63,261 nt of DNA. Origin: an uncultured Planctomycetota bacterium. Lineage in GTDB: Bacteria; Planctomycetota; Planctomycetia; Gemmatales; HRBIN36. The notes under the pieces are model-generated. The model made no database searches and was not told where the DNA came from. It was given only the letters and a program-made list of their open reading frames with translations. Location: the NCBI GenBank assembly GCA_937944855.1, contig CALFAY010000029.1, positions 1-63,261 of the forward strand, written 5' to 3'. Below, in pieces: positions 53,672-63,132 of this stretch. The translations under genes were made by a program, and so were the position numbers. How positions within the stretch are numbered: the first letter of the stretch is position 1; each line of letters begins with the position of its first letter.

Positions 53672-55291
53672 ATGGCGGAAACCTCCTCAGCACCATCGGT
53701 CCCTACCTGTGCCGCAGTGTTGATCCAGCGGCTCAAGCAATACGGTGTGAGCGTGGTGTTCGGCTATCCGGGCGGACCGTTGGCTCCGCTTTACGACGCC
53801 CTCTACCACGAGCCGATGATTCGCCACGTGCTGGCACGGGACGAACAGGGTGCGTGCTTCATGGCCGATGGTTATGCCCGGGCCACGGGCAAACCTTGCG
53901 TCTGCCTGGCTGTCTGCGGTCCCGGGGTGTACAACGCCGTCACTCCGCTGGCCACCGCCTTCGCCGACTCCGTGCCGGTCCTTCTGATCTCCGGGCAGGT
54001 ACCGAGTCGTGATCCCCGATCCGGCTACTACCACGAGAACGACCAGCTACGGGTGTGCGAGCCGATCAGCAAAGCCCGGTTTCGCGTGGAGCGTGCCGAA
54101 GACATGCCTGCCGCCGTGGATCGGGCCTGGCAAGCGATGGTTACGGGCCGACCCGGTCCGGTGCTGCTCGAAGTGCCCGGCGACGTGCTGCGTCAGCCCT
54201 GTTCCATCCCGACCCTGCCGCCGCTCCCTCCGCTGCCCGGCCCCGTGCGGCCGTCTGAAGCGGATCTGGAAGCCGCCGCGGCCTGCATCCGCTCCTGGCA
54301 GCGTCCGGTGATCGTCGCGGGGGGCGGGGTGATTTCGGCGTCGGCCACGCAGGAACTGCAACGTCTGGCCGAACGGTTGGGTGCTCCCGTTTTCCACACG
54401 CTCATGGGCAAGACCGCCATCCGCGGCGACCATCCGCTGGCCGCGGGTCTGCCTTGGAAAGAGGGCACTTCCGATGCCACCGACATGTTGTCGCGCATGT
54501 CTCCCCTGCTCCCCGCCGCCGATGGCATGTTGGCAATCGGTTGCCGATTCACCCAGGTGACCACCGGAACCTGGGCGATGCCGGTACCCGCTTCGCTGGT
54601 CCAGGTGGACATAGATCCGACCGAGTTCCATCGGCACTACCGGGCAACGGTCGCCGTGGCCGGGGATGCCCGAGAGGCGTTGCGGGGACTGCTTGAACGG
54701 TTCGAAGGTCCCGATCGCCCTGCCTGGAGCGATCCCCGTCCGCCTCGGCAGAAGTGGACAGTCGCCGGCCGCGACCTGGCTGGGGCCATTCGCCGGGCGG
54801 TACCCCGAGACACGATCATCGCCGCCGACGTGACCCGGCTGGCCTATGTGATGCTGGTGGAGTATCCCGCCGACGGCCCCCGGACGTTTCTGCATCCCGC
54901 AGCCGCCGTTTCAATGGGATTCGCGCTCCCCGCAGCACTGGGCGCAAGGGCAGCGTTTGCGGATCGGCCCATCGTCGCCGTCATGGGCGACGGAGGTTTT
55001 CAGATCACCGGCATGGAACTGGCCACGGCCGTACAGGAAAAGCTGCCAGTGGTTGTAGTGGTCGTCAATGACAAGGCCTTGACACTTATCAAGGCCCTGC
55101 AACACCGGAAATACGGCGGCCGTTTCCTCGGCGTGGACCTCCGCAATCCCGATTTCGGACAACTGGCCGCTGCGTTCGCCGTTCGGCATCTGACTGCGGA
55201 TGACGAGGCAGGGTTGGAAACCAGCCTTCGCCGTGCCCTCGACCTGGCAAGTGCAGGCGAGTCCGTGCTCGTGGAGATGAGGCTGACCTGA
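53672..55291 (+). CDS. ThDP-dependent acetolactate-synthase-like enzyme
   Basis: A 539-residue thiamine diphosphate enzyme of the acetolactate synthase family. The catalytic Glu is in ARDEQGACFMADGYARATGK. A central FAD/nucleotide-like domain follows, with IVAGGGVISASATQELQRLA. The ThDP motif GDGGFQITGMELATAVQEKL is followed by the ND pair (VVVVNDKALTLI). IlvB-like identity is plausible, but no ilvN or ilvC gene neighbours; other keto-acid decarboxylases or carboligases cannot be excluded. It lies 41 bases after purC, possibly by chance. Confidence 0.85.
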   Translation: MAETSSAPSVPTCAAVLIQRLKQYGVSVVFGYPGGPLAPLYDALYHEPMIRHVLARDEQGACFMADGYARATGKPCVCLAVCGPGVYNAVTPLATAFADSVPVLLISGQVPSRDPRSGYYHENDQLRVCEPISKARFRVERAEDMPAAVDRAWQAMVTGRPGPVLLEVPGDVLRQPCSIPTLPPLPPLPGPVRPSEADLEAAAACIRSWQRPVIVAGGGVISASATQELQRLAERLGAPVFHTLMGKTAIRGDHPLAAGLPWKEGTSDATDMLSRMSPLLPAADGMLAIGCRFTQVTTGTWAMPVPASLVQVDIDPTEFHRHYRATVAVAGDAREALRGLLERFEGPDRPAWSDPRPPRQKWTVAGRDLAGAIRRAVPRDTIIAADVTRLAYVMLVEYPADGPRTFLHPAAAVSMGFALPAALGARAAFADRPIVAVMGDGGFQITGMELATAVQEKLPVVVVVVNDKALTLIKALQHRKYGGRFLGVDLRNPDFGQLAAAFAVRHLTADDEAGLETSLRRALDLASAGESVLVEMRLT

Positions 55292-55328
55292 TCTTCTTCG
55301 GGAGATGGCAGGAGGGTTGTTTTCTGCT

Positions 55329-55736
55329 TTAGCTCTGAGACGCGGAATCTTCCAGCGAAATGCGGTAGGTCAGGATTTCGGCGGCCGCTTGCGGATCGCG
55401 TCCCCATCGTCGGGCGCGTTCGATCAGTGGAGGCAGGTCGAGGCCAAAGACCCTGTCTCCAAAGTGAAGCCGAGCCTGCTCCAGCAGGTCGGCGGCGCGG
55501 GCAGCGTGACCAGTAAATCCTGGTGCGACTCCGGCCCGTGCCTTGACTGCCGCCGCAGCGAGTTTGATCAAGGCTTTGAGAAAATCCGCCACGGCGCCCT
55601 GTCGGCCCTCGGCGTGCCACAGACGTTCCCAGGCTTCGTGGGCATGCCAGTGCTGGCCGGCATTGAAAAGACGGACCCCTCCCAGGTACTCCTCGCAGGT
55701 TCGCCACTGATTCGGAACCAGGCGGGGTCCGGCCAT
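55329..55736 (-). CDS. DUF309 protein
   Basis: A 135-residue DUF309-family protein with the hallmark FNAGQHWHAHEAWERLWHAEG, giving conserved His and Glu residues, and an all-helical body (FLKALIKLAAAAVKARAG). The end of the ThDP enzyme gene is 37 bases away, tail to tail. DUF309 proteins have no clear function but the His/Glu set suggests a metal site. A small zinc-ribbon gene is divergent 62 bases upstream. Confidence 0.9.
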   Translation of the reverse strand: MAGPRLVPNQWRTCEEYLGGVRLFNAGQHWHAHEAWERLWHAEGRQGAVADFLKALIKLAAAAVKARAGVAPGFTGHAARAADLLEQARLHFGDRVFGLDLPPLIERARRWGRDPQAAAEILTYRISLEDSASQS

Positions 55737-55798
55737 CCTTCATGCCCCGGTACAGTTCGGCTGCTCATGCTTGGTTACTGCGATCTCATGATACAATG

Positions 55799-56101
55799 AT
55801 GTTCAGCACAAGGGATCGGCAAGCAGGAGATGGAGGTTCAGTCATCAAAGGTCCGAATGCCCGGTTGAAGTTCGTGGTGCGGCGGGAGTGGCTTTGTCCA
55901 TCCTGCGGCAGGCGGCAGTGGACCTCCGGCCAGGTGACGGCTCAGCCGTGCGTCTGCGGTGCGCGCCGCAATCCGCCGCAGACCGTGTGGATGCGCCTGG
56001 TCGAATCGCCGCGCTCGGCCAAAGCTCCCTCTGACGGGCCGACCGCTGCCGATCCCGTTTCTTCTCTGGAGAATGCGCATGGCAGTCCACCCCTGGCATG
56101 A
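55799..56101 (+). CDS. Small zinc-ribbon protein, overlapping ppa
   Basis: A predicted 100-residue protein with two Cys pairs (CPSC and CVC) about 20 residues apart, the pattern of a zinc ribbon, and a basic N-terminus (NARLKFVVRREW). No family recognised. The gene overlaps ppa by 23 bases. Either of two adjacent ATGs (55796, 55799) could start it. The C-terminal part is low complexity. It may be real given the Cys spacing, but codon evidence is limited. Confidence 0.5.
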   Translation: MFSTRDRQAGDGGSVIKGPNARLKFVVRREWLCPSCGRRQWTSGQVTAQPCVCGARRNPPQTVWMRLVESPRSAKAPSDGPTAADPVSSLENAHGSPPLA

Positions 56102-56633
56102 CGTGCCGCTGTCGCCCGACATCGAAGAGTGGTTCCCCGCCTACATCGAGATTCCGAAGGGTACCAAGGTCAAGTACGAACTCGACAAGCCGACCGGGCT
56201 GCTCATGGTGGATCGGATCCTGTACAGCTCCGTACACTACCCGGCCAACTACGGATTCATTCCCCAGACCTATTGCGACGACGGCGACCCGCTCGACGTC
56301 CTGGTGCTGTGTCAGGAGGAGGTCGCGCCGCAAGTCCTGCTTCGGGCTCGGGCCATCGGCGTGATGCGGATGCGGGATGACCGCGGCATCGACGACAAGA
56401 TCATTGCCATCCACGTGGACGATCCGGCCTACAGCAGCTACCGCTCGGTCAAGGACCTGCCCACGCATCGCTTACGCGAGTTGCAACGCTTCTTTCTCGA
56501 TTACAAGCAACTGGAAGACAAGCAGGTAATGGTGGACGATCCTCTTGGCGTGCGGGAAGCCCTTCAGGTCATCCGCGACGCTATCGCCCTGTACTCGAAG
56601 GAGCGCGACAAGCTCCGCCGCGGCGTGGTGTAA
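56079..56633 (+). CDS. ppa: Inorganic pyrophosphatase (family I)
   Basis: A 184-residue soluble family I pyrophosphatase, hydrolysing PPi to phosphate to drive biosynthesis. Seen: IEIPKGTKVKYELDKPTG (substrate lysine region), NYGFIPQTYCDDGDPLDVLV with the metal-binding aspartates, and DDRGIDDKIIAI. The start at 56079 has a GGAG site seven bases upstream. Confidence 0.96.
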   Translation: MAVHPWHDVPLSPDIEEWFPAYIEIPKGTKVKYELDKPTGLLMVDRILYSSVHYPANYGFIPQTYCDDGDPLDVLVLCQEEVAPQVLLRARAIGVMRMRDDRGIDDKIIAIHVDDPAYSSYRSVKDLPTHRLRELQRFFLDYKQLEDKQVMVDDPLGVREALQVIRDAIALYSKERDKLRRGVV

Positions 56634-56682
56634 GCCGTCCCGCCTGAAAAGCCCCAAATGTTACGATAAATCGCTCCCTTGC

Positions 56683-58809
56683 TCACGGGCGGGGCAGCAG
56701 GCGGTTGCGCAGAGTTTCGATAGCCCGGCGGCGGACCTCCGGCGGCTGGATCGGCAGATTGCGAAATTCCTGCATGCGATCCGGGGGCACGATCAGGTTC
56801 AAGTTGATCAGGGCAAGCTCCCGGATGATGAGCCGGTCGTGGTCGAGACTGTCCACCAGTTGGCGCACGGTCTCCGGGGTCACCTGATCGTATCCACGGA
56901 GGTACTGAAGGAACCGATCGGCGTCTTGCGGCGAGTAGGTGCGCTGCTCCAGAGCGGCGCGCAGCGGAATGTGCTGGTCGGGTTTGCGGCCGATCCAGGC
57001 GCGGAGCACGTCCAGGGCCACGAACCGCATGTCGTGCCGTTCCGTTTCCTCCAGGGCACGGACCACCAACCGCAGCTGGTCCAGCGCACCCAGCGAGAAC
57101 AGGCCGACCCAACGCGGCCAGTTGGCCGACTCTTGAAGCGACTCCTCGCAGGTGATGACGACCCACGGTGACTTCTCATCCGCGATTTGCGGCAGCCTGC
57201 GTTGGAGCCGATCCAGAATGGCGGTCAGTGCGTTACGCACCTCGTTCTGGTAGTTAGCTCGGAAGTCCTTCAACCAGAACGGAGTATCCTTGAAGTCAAC
57301 GATCAGTCCCGGCTCCCGACCGACGCTGGGCTGATCCCAGAGGAAAACCTGTCCCGAAGCCAGCTTCTCTACTTGCGTCTCCCGGACCAGTTCGACCTCT
57401 CCGCCGTCCACGAGCAGGGCGACCTTGTAGTGCGGGATCCACGGCCCAGAGCCGCGCTGCACCCGGCCGTGCAGCTCGAAACCGACGCGCACTTCCGGCT
57501 GTTTCACTTTCAAGTCCCAAATCTGGTCGAGAAAGCGGAGACGAACTTTTGCGTCACCCGCCGGTCGATTGAACAGCACAATGCGTCCGCGATCCAGCGT
57601 CAGATCCGCGTCGAAATCCGAGTTTTCGTGGAGCATGACCACGCATTCGTAAAACAGGTTCTCAGTCTGACTGGGCAACGTTCCGACCAGACTGAGGCGA
57701 ACCTGGGTGTCGAGGTCGATCTCGGCGCGAAAACCAGGCAGAGCCATCAGCAGTTCTCCGCCCTGCACGCGGGCCTCGGGTCGGACATAGCGGATGTCGT
57801 CGGCCGCCAATTGCCTGAGCAACACGGACGGCGGCGACTCCCGGTCGCGCGGCAGCGCCAGCCGTCCCAGGGGGACCGGCCGCAGGCTCGGCGGCCGGAC
57901 GACCCGTTCGACCACCGGCTCCGGAGGTTTCGCTCCTACATCCAGGACGACTTGTTCTTCGTGGCCGAAGAGGAGGAAAAACCCCAACGGCATGTCGGGG
58001 CGCACGGCAACCCAGCCGGTCCACATGGGCACCCAGCCGGCCCAGACGCTCAATGGATCGGGCGGCGGCGAAACCGGCTCGGGGGGCGGCGGAGCCGCAG
58101 CTTCGCCGGGACCAGGCTTTTCGACAGGCCGGGGTTCCACCGGGACGTCGGAGGGTTTGGCCGGCACAGTCGATTTTGCAACCTCAACCGATTCCCCGGG
58201 CCCAGGTTCGCTCCGCATCCCGACGGAGATGATGGCGATCAAGCCAAGGGCCAACAACAATGCGACTGCCACGGGTATGAGGCGACGCACCCAGGGGGCA
58301 CCGCGTTGGTAAGCTGGCAAGCCTAGGAGCAGGGCTTCGTCGCCGTCCTCGCCCCGGTCCTCATACGCTGCTTCGGAGGGAACGGCAGCGATGGGCGGAC
58401 GACGTGTGGGAATCGCCTCCGGCCCCTGAACGAGGCTGTACATCCTCTGGTAGGCGGTCGGCGGCACTTTGGCGGGTTGGCCGAGGATCACCGTCAGGAT
58501 CTGATGGCACGCGGCCACCTCAGCCAGATTCACATCGGATTCCAGGCAGAGTTTCTCAAACTCTTCCACTTTCTCCGGGGGAAGTTCGTTGTCCAGATAC
58601 TCGGCGACGACGTTCGGATCGACGTTGGTTTCCGCGGAGCCGGACATCTCGGGCGTCGTCAAACGACGCCGCCGGGTGACTTGCCGGATGCGTGCAATCA
58701 ATTCCCTGGCCGTCGGGTTCTCAGCTACTTTCAACCCGATTTCCCGAGCCTGCAGCGGCGAGAGAGTGTCGTCCAGATAGGCAAGCAAGGTCCGAAGCGT
58801 CAGCCGCAC
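56683..58809 (-). CDS. Anti-sigma-like N-terminal/membrane protein with large exported domain
   Basis: A 708-residue protein. Residues about 1-125 hold two similar helical modules (LLAYLDDTLSPLQAREIGLK and VAEYLDNELPPEKVEEFEKL) that resemble anti-sigma-factor zinc-finger-like domains but lack the Cys/His zinc ligands. A membrane helix is at about 177-197 (LIPVAVALLLALGLIAIISV), followed by a Pro-rich linker and a large beta-rich C-terminal region. The GTG start at 58809 is preceded by a GGGAGGTGG site six bases upstream, which fixes the start. A gap of 129 bases separates it from the subtilase-like gene upstream on the same strand. Confidence 0.75.
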   Translation of the reverse strand: MRLTLRTLLAYLDDTLSPLQAREIGLKVAENPTARELIARIRQVTRRRRLTTPEMSGSAETNVDPNVVAEYLDNELPPEKVEEFEKLCLESDVNLAEVAACHQILTVILGQPAKVPPTAYQRMYSLVQGPEAIPTRRPPIAAVPSEAAYEDRGEDGDEALLLGLPAYQRGAPWVRRLIPVAVALLLALGLIAIISVGMRSEPGPGESVEVAKSTVPAKPSDVPVEPRPVEKPGPGEAAAPPPPEPVSPPPDPLSVWAGWVPMWTGWVAVRPDMPLGFFLLFGHEEQVVLDVGAKPPEPVVERVVRPPSLRPVPLGRLALPRDRESPPSVLLRQLAADDIRYVRPEARVQGGELLMALPGFRAEIDLDTQVRLSLVGTLPSQTENLFYECVVMLHENSDFDADLTLDRGRIVLFNRPAGDAKVRLRFLDQIWDLKVKQPEVRVGFELHGRVQRGSGPWIPHYKVALLVDGGEVELVRETQVEKLASGQVFLWDQPSVGREPGLIVDFKDTPFWLKDFRANYQNEVRNALTAILDRLQRRLPQIADEKSPWVVITCEESLQESANWPRWVGLFSLGALDQLRLVVRALEETERHDMRFVALDVLRAWIGRKPDQHIPLRAALEQRTYSPQDADRFLQYLRGYDQVTPETVRQLVDSLDHDRLIIRELALINLNLIVPPDRMQEFRNLPIQPPEVRRRAIETLRNRLLPRP

Positions 58810-58938
58810 GAACCACCTCCCTTCCCGTCGGAGCACGAGGGACTCCTGACTTAAGTAGTGGGTTCGTGAAGCCAAGATCGTTCACAACATCGCAAGCTCG
58901 GCCCCCGGGAACGACCGAAATCCCGCTGAAGCCGGAAA

Positions 58939-61782
58939 TCAGGGTCGGAGCCTGTCGCTGTCAGGAGCTGGGGACTCGAACACTACTTGTCCCTGCCGGC
59001 GGTGGATCGGGTCGATCACTTCCACGCGCAGCCAGGGTTTGGTTTCCGCCTGCTGCTCCCCGGGAATCGGTGCGGCCTGCGGAGGGAGAACCGACTTCGG
59101 CGCAGAGCCTTCGACACGCACGGCGAAGCGTCCGCCGCCTTCGGGCACCTGGAATCGCGCCGTCGCTTCGTAGATCGCGGTCCGCTTGTCGTTGTCGATA
59201 CGGTCCACCCAGTCCGGAGACCTTGCTGCGGTCACGAACAGGTCCGCAGGAAGGCCGAGTCGGCCAGAGGGATCGCTTTGTTTCAGTACCACAAGGCGGA
59301 AGGTGGCCAGCGGTTGGCGATAGGGATCCTCTTCCCAGCTCCGCTTATAGGCCGGATCATGCACTTCGCGCCATTGCAGGGTGACCTGCACCACGGCTCC
59401 GGCGGGAAGCTCCTGGAAGACTATTTCCACCGTGCCGGCTTGTTTGCCGGAATCGTCCAATCCGTTGTCGCCTAGCTTCCAAGCCAGCCAGGCAAGGTCC
59501 TTGGGAAACCGAGCATCAGCGGCCTGGGGTAGGAACTCCATCGCCTGATCGCCGTCCACGTCTCGGAAAATGTCCTGCCAGGAGGTGTCACGCAGTCGGG
59601 GAACGGCCTGGACCCAGGCTACGTCGGGCAATCGGTCCCGGCTCACCGTGTGATGTTGATACAAGTAACGCTGGCGCGAAGCCAGTTCGGGAAGGTTGGG
59701 TTGACCATTCAGCCACAACGGGCCGATCAGAACCGTGTCCACGCCGCGGAGCTGATCGGCCTGAGAAATCAGCTGCAGGAAGCGAGACTGACGCTCCTTG
59801 AACGCCCGTTCCCGCGCTTCGAGATCGCGTTCAGCCCGCTGAAGGGCTTCCAGAGCAGCTTTGGACTCTTCATCGTCCCGAAAATCGTTGAGCAGCAGCC
59901 GACGCCTGACCCGGAGATCGGCCCGTTCCCGTTGCAGGCGGCTGTTCTCTTGGCGGAGTTCGGCTTCTCTCCGCACCACGGCATCGGACCGCCAACCTCG
60001 TCCATGCATCGCGCGAGCCACTTGTTCGAGCATGTAGGGGGCGTCAGGGGCGACGCGAATCAGGAGCAGCTCATCCGCTCCCTGCTGAGCGAGAGCCAGG
60101 GCCAATCGTGTTCCCGAACCAAGGTTTTCTGCTTCGGGGGACGGATCGGGACGGAGGTCCGGATTTCGCTCTCCGGTAAAATCGAGCAGCCGCGTATTGG
60201 CGGGCAGACGTTGACCGACCTGCGACGCGAACCCGGCGAAGTCCACGTCCACAACCGCCATCCGGCTGGGCGAGCGATGCCGAATCAATGCCGCCAGCGG
60301 TTGCGCCTGCGCGGGTTGGCGGAACAGAGGCACGAAATCCACCCCAACCAGTCCCGAGTTTGTGACTTGTGCCAGATCCGCAGTCCAGGGCATCTGCGGC
60401 ATGCGAATCGTGGAGACTTCCGGCCGCTCTGCCAGGGCTTTGACATCTGCCGGCAGAATCGAACCGCAAACGAGAGGCCCGATCCGACCGTCGAACGCCA
60501 TCAATGCCCGCATTTCGGACAGGCCATTTTGCCAGCGGGAATCGTGCTCGTCGGGTGTTTCCCGGAGCAGGACTTCGACGCGGATCGGACGGTCGCTTCC
60601 TTCCCCGATCTCCGCGAGGAACCTGCGGAGGTCCACGGACAGCTTCGAGGGCGATGCGGCACGACCTTCGGGGGACGGTGAGGGTGGTTCGCTCCCTTCT
60701 GGTTCAGGGATCACTCTCAAGGCGAGAATCGGCGCGAGCCGTTCAACGGCGTTGCGGCGATCCACGACGACCTCGCGGACATCCGGGAGATTGCGAATCC
60801 TCTCGATGATTCGTGTCGGCACTCGACCCCGCAAGATGCCGACCAATCCTTCCCGCAGCTCTTCGTCGGAATCCGGCTCGAAGCCGAGACGAGTCAAGCG
60901 TTCCAGGAGGGCTTCGCGGACGTCGAGCGGTTCGAAGCGGATTTCCACGTTTACCAGAATCCACCCGGTGACGGCAAAAGGATCATTGGCGGAGATCAGC
61001 GGCATCTGGACAAGAAGGTTGCGTCGTGCTTGCGGATCACGAGTCGTGCTGCCGAGCAGGACCGACTCCAGATGTTGCGAAGGCAACCAGCCAAGCATTC
61101 GGGTGTAATTGCGATGGTCGTATCCCGGTGCTGCCACCCAGCCGAGCGGCCGGAGCATGGCATTCGTGTTGTCGAACAGTTCGCGTTGTCGTGTCGGTCC
61201 GAGACGGGTGGTCAGCGACGCCTCGACCAGCACCGGCTGGTCTCCCGGCGGCAAGGAGTGTCCCTCGGGAACCAGCAGCACGGTTTGCAAGAAGGGAGCG
61301 GCCAGGAATCGGGCCAATCCGGTCGTCGGGATCATGCCGCTGATCGGATCGTCGTACAGTTCTTCCTGCTCCAAACCGGCATCCTTGACGAACCCGGCCC
61401 CCTGCATGGCCGCCACCATGCGGCGGAACTCCAGGGCGTGGCGATTGCGGTCGGCGTCGATGAGGTAGCGGATGCGGGCCTTGTATCGCTGCGGTATGCG
61501 GGGTATGGGATCGGCGACCACGGGACCGACGGCGACTCGGCGAAGCAGGCCAGAGCTTAAAAGGGCGTTCAACTTCTCCTCGGCGATCAGTCCGCTGAGA
61601 CGGTCGCCGGACGACGGTGCGACGTCGGACACAAAGCCCAGTTCGTGCAAACGGCGTTGGGCCGGGATGGCATCGACGCCAGGTTGCAGGTAGAGATTGA
61701 CCCGGCGAAGGCCGTCATTTTCGCGAGCCGAAAGGGAGCCAAGGAACAGGACCGCAACAAGGACAGGAACCAACCGTCGCAT
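58939..61782 (-). CDS. Large exported protein, degenerate subtilase-like
   Basis: A 947-residue exported protein with a signal peptide (VPVLVAVLFLGSLSAR). It has repeated alpha/beta modules at the N-terminus (about 25-340, inhibitor-like), then MAVVDVDFAGFASQ (508-521), which aligns with the Asp strand of S8 peptidases, and LGSGTRLALALAQQ (554-567) where subtilases have HGT; the catalytic His is thus replaced by Ser. A long charged coiled coil (about 602-670) follows, then VDTVLIGPLWLNG. I see no clear catalytic Ser. The C-terminal domain is beta-rich. It is probably inactive as a protease. The next gene downstream is the membrane anti-sigma-like protein. Confidence 0.72.
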   Translation of the reverse strand: MRRLVPVLVAVLFLGSLSARENDGLRRVNLYLQPGVDAIPAQRRLHELGFVSDVAPSSGDRLSGLIAEEKLNALLSSGLLRRVAVGPVVADPIPRIPQRYKARIRYLIDADRNRHALEFRRMVAAMQGAGFVKDAGLEQEELYDDPISGMIPTTGLARFLAAPFLQTVLLVPEGHSLPPGDQPVLVEASLTTRLGPTRQRELFDNTNAMLRPLGWVAAPGYDHRNYTRMLGWLPSQHLESVLLGSTTRDPQARRNLLVQMPLISANDPFAVTGWILVNVEIRFEPLDVREALLERLTRLGFEPDSDEELREGLVGILRGRVPTRIIERIRNLPDVREVVVDRRNAVERLAPILALRVIPEPEGSEPPSPSPEGRAASPSKLSVDLRRFLAEIGEGSDRPIRVEVLLRETPDEHDSRWQNGLSEMRALMAFDGRIGPLVCGSILPADVKALAERPEVSTIRMPQMPWTADLAQVTNSGLVGVDFVPLFRQPAQAQPLAALIRHRSPSRMAVVDVDFAGFASQVGQRLPANTRLLDFTGERNPDLRPDPSPEAENLGSGTRLALALAQQGADELLLIRVAPDAPYMLEQVARAMHGRGWRSDAVVRREAELRQENSRLQRERADLRVRRRLLLNDFRDDEESKAALEALQRAERDLEARERAFKERQSRFLQLISQADQLRGVDTVLIGPLWLNGQPNLPELASRQRYLYQHHTVSRDRLPDVAWVQAVPRLRDTSWQDIFRDVDGDQAMEFLPQAADARFPKDLAWLAWKLGDNGLDDSGKQAGTVEIVFQELPAGAVVQVTLQWREVHDPAYKRSWEEDPYRQPLATFRLVVLKQSDPSGRLGLPADLFVTAARSPDWVDRIDNDKRTAIYEATARFQVPEGGGRFAVRVEGSAPKSVLPPQAAPIPGEQQAETKPWLRVEVIDPIHRRQGQVVFESPAPDSDRLRP

Positions 61783-61911
61783 GCGTTGCCGAGCCTCTTC
61801 GGTGCGAAGCTGAAAGTGGAGCTGCGATTTGATTGTCGCACAATTCCGCCGGGCTGCAAACGCCGCCGCGGCCCGGGCCATCGGAATCGCAGCCGTCGGC
61901 GCTTGCCCAGA

Positions 61912-62169
61912 TCACTTGGAACGTACAAGCGGCGTCCCCGAAAGGACCGATGAAGTTCCTACGCTCGACAGAACCGGAGCGTTCAGCTTCTCAGGGCGTG
62001 CCCGGCCGGTCCGAGACCGATGCGGGGAGAAGGTGGTGCCCACAAGGACCGCAACAGCGGCGTAAATCACCAGCCATCGGTTACTGATTTCGTCCTCGTC
62101 CCGATGGCAGCCGTGAGCCAGCGGCCCGAGGCTCGCCAACAGGACGGCCACTTGCAGGATGCGAACCAT
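61912..62169 (-). CDS. Possible small membrane protein
   Basis: A possible 85-residue protein with an N-terminal signal-type helix (ILQVAVLLASLGPLAHGC) and a second hydrophobic stretch (WLVIYAAVAVLVG), ending in a Ser/Pro-rich polar tail. It follows the esterase gene by eight bases on the same strand, and no strong ribosome site is seen. The pattern of one or two hydrophobic helices fits a membrane peptide, but the frame could be spurious. Confidence 0.4.
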   Translation of the reverse strand: MVRILQVAVLLASLGPLAHGCHRDEDEISNRWLVIYAAVAVLVGTTFSPHRSRTGRARPEKLNAPVLSSVGTSSVLSGTPLVRSK

Positions 62170-62177
62170 CTTGCGTT

Positions 62178-63098
62178 TTATCGAGCCATCAAGTGTTTCT
62201 TGAAGAAGTCCACAGTCTGCTTGATGGAGTCGGTCAGTTTCTGTCCCGCCCACCCGTGGCCGTCACCCTGCATGGTCACGAGCGTGACGTCGGCATCGAC
62301 TTCCTTCAGAGCGGCGACTAGTTTCGTGGACTGGTTGTAGCGAACGATGTTGTCCTCGGTGCCGTGGAAGATCAGGATCGGCGGGTTGTTCTTGTCCTTG
62401 CGGACGTAGGTGATTGGGGAGGCCTTCTTGTAGTCCTCGCGCTTGTCGCTGAGGGGGCCGTCGAGCAGGTCGAGCAAGAGCGGTTCCACCGGTTTTTCCC
62501 AATCGCCGGTGGTCAGGTCGGTGGGACCGAAGAAATCCACTACGCACTGCACCCGGCTAGATTCCTTCGCGGCTTCCGGCGTCAGGTCACCGTTGCCTTC
62601 CAGCCCATCTTCCCTGGTGGTCAATCCGAGCAACAGAACGAGATGTCCCCCTGCCGAGTAGCCGACCGCTCCGATGCGGTCTTTGTCCACTTTGTACTTG
62701 TCGGCGTGAGCACGCAACCAGCGGACCGCGCATTTGCAGTCTTCGATCTGCGCCGGCCAGCGGGCTTTCAATCCGGACGGAGCCGTGCCGCGCCGCGGCG
62801 TCAGGCGGTATTGTACGCTGATGGCCACGAATCCCTCGGCGGCCAAGGCTCGGATCGTCTGGGCCATGTCCTTGTAGCTGCCCCCCTTCCAGCCGCCGCC
62901 ATGCACGCACACGATGGCCGGGAAAGGACCGTCTTCTTTCGAGGGCATGGCCAGATCGAGCTTCAGCTCCGTGTCCCCGACCTTGCCGTACACGATGTCC
63001 GTTTCCGTCTTGACGGCGGGAGACTGTCCGAACGTGGCTCCGAACAGGATCGCTCCGCAAATAGCGATTCCCAACAACACCGAAACCGCCTTACGCAT
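62178..63098 (-). CDS. Exported alpha/beta-hydrolase, esterase/lipase-like
   Basis: A 306-residue exported esterase of the hormone-sensitive lipase/BD-FAE group. Signal peptide (VLLGIAICGAILFGATFG), oxyanion motif VCVHGGGWKGG, nucleophile GYSAGGH, and late acid/His residues in GTEDNIVRYN and GDGHGWAG. It likely cleaves acyl or acetyl groups from carbohydrates or esters in the periplasm; the substrate is not known. A small possible membrane protein lies downstream and a pyruvate kinase gene upstream. Confidence 0.9.
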   Translation of the reverse strand: MRKAVSVLLGIAICGAILFGATFGQSPAVKTETDIVYGKVGDTELKLDLAMPSKEDGPFPAIVCVHGGGWKGGSYKDMAQTIRALAAEGFVAISVQYRLTPRRGTAPSGLKARWPAQIEDCKCAVRWLRAHADKYKVDKDRIGAVGYSAGGHLVLLLGLTTREDGLEGNGDLTPEAAKESSRVQCVVDFFGPTDLTTGDWEKPVEPLLLDLLDGPLSDKREDYKKASPITYVRKDKNNPPILIFHGTEDNIVRYNQSTKLVAALKEVDADVTLVTMQGDGHGWAGQKLTDSIKQTVDFFKKHLMAR

Positions 63099-63132
63099 GA
63101 TTTCTCCTCACTGGGATCAGCGGGTTTCTGCC

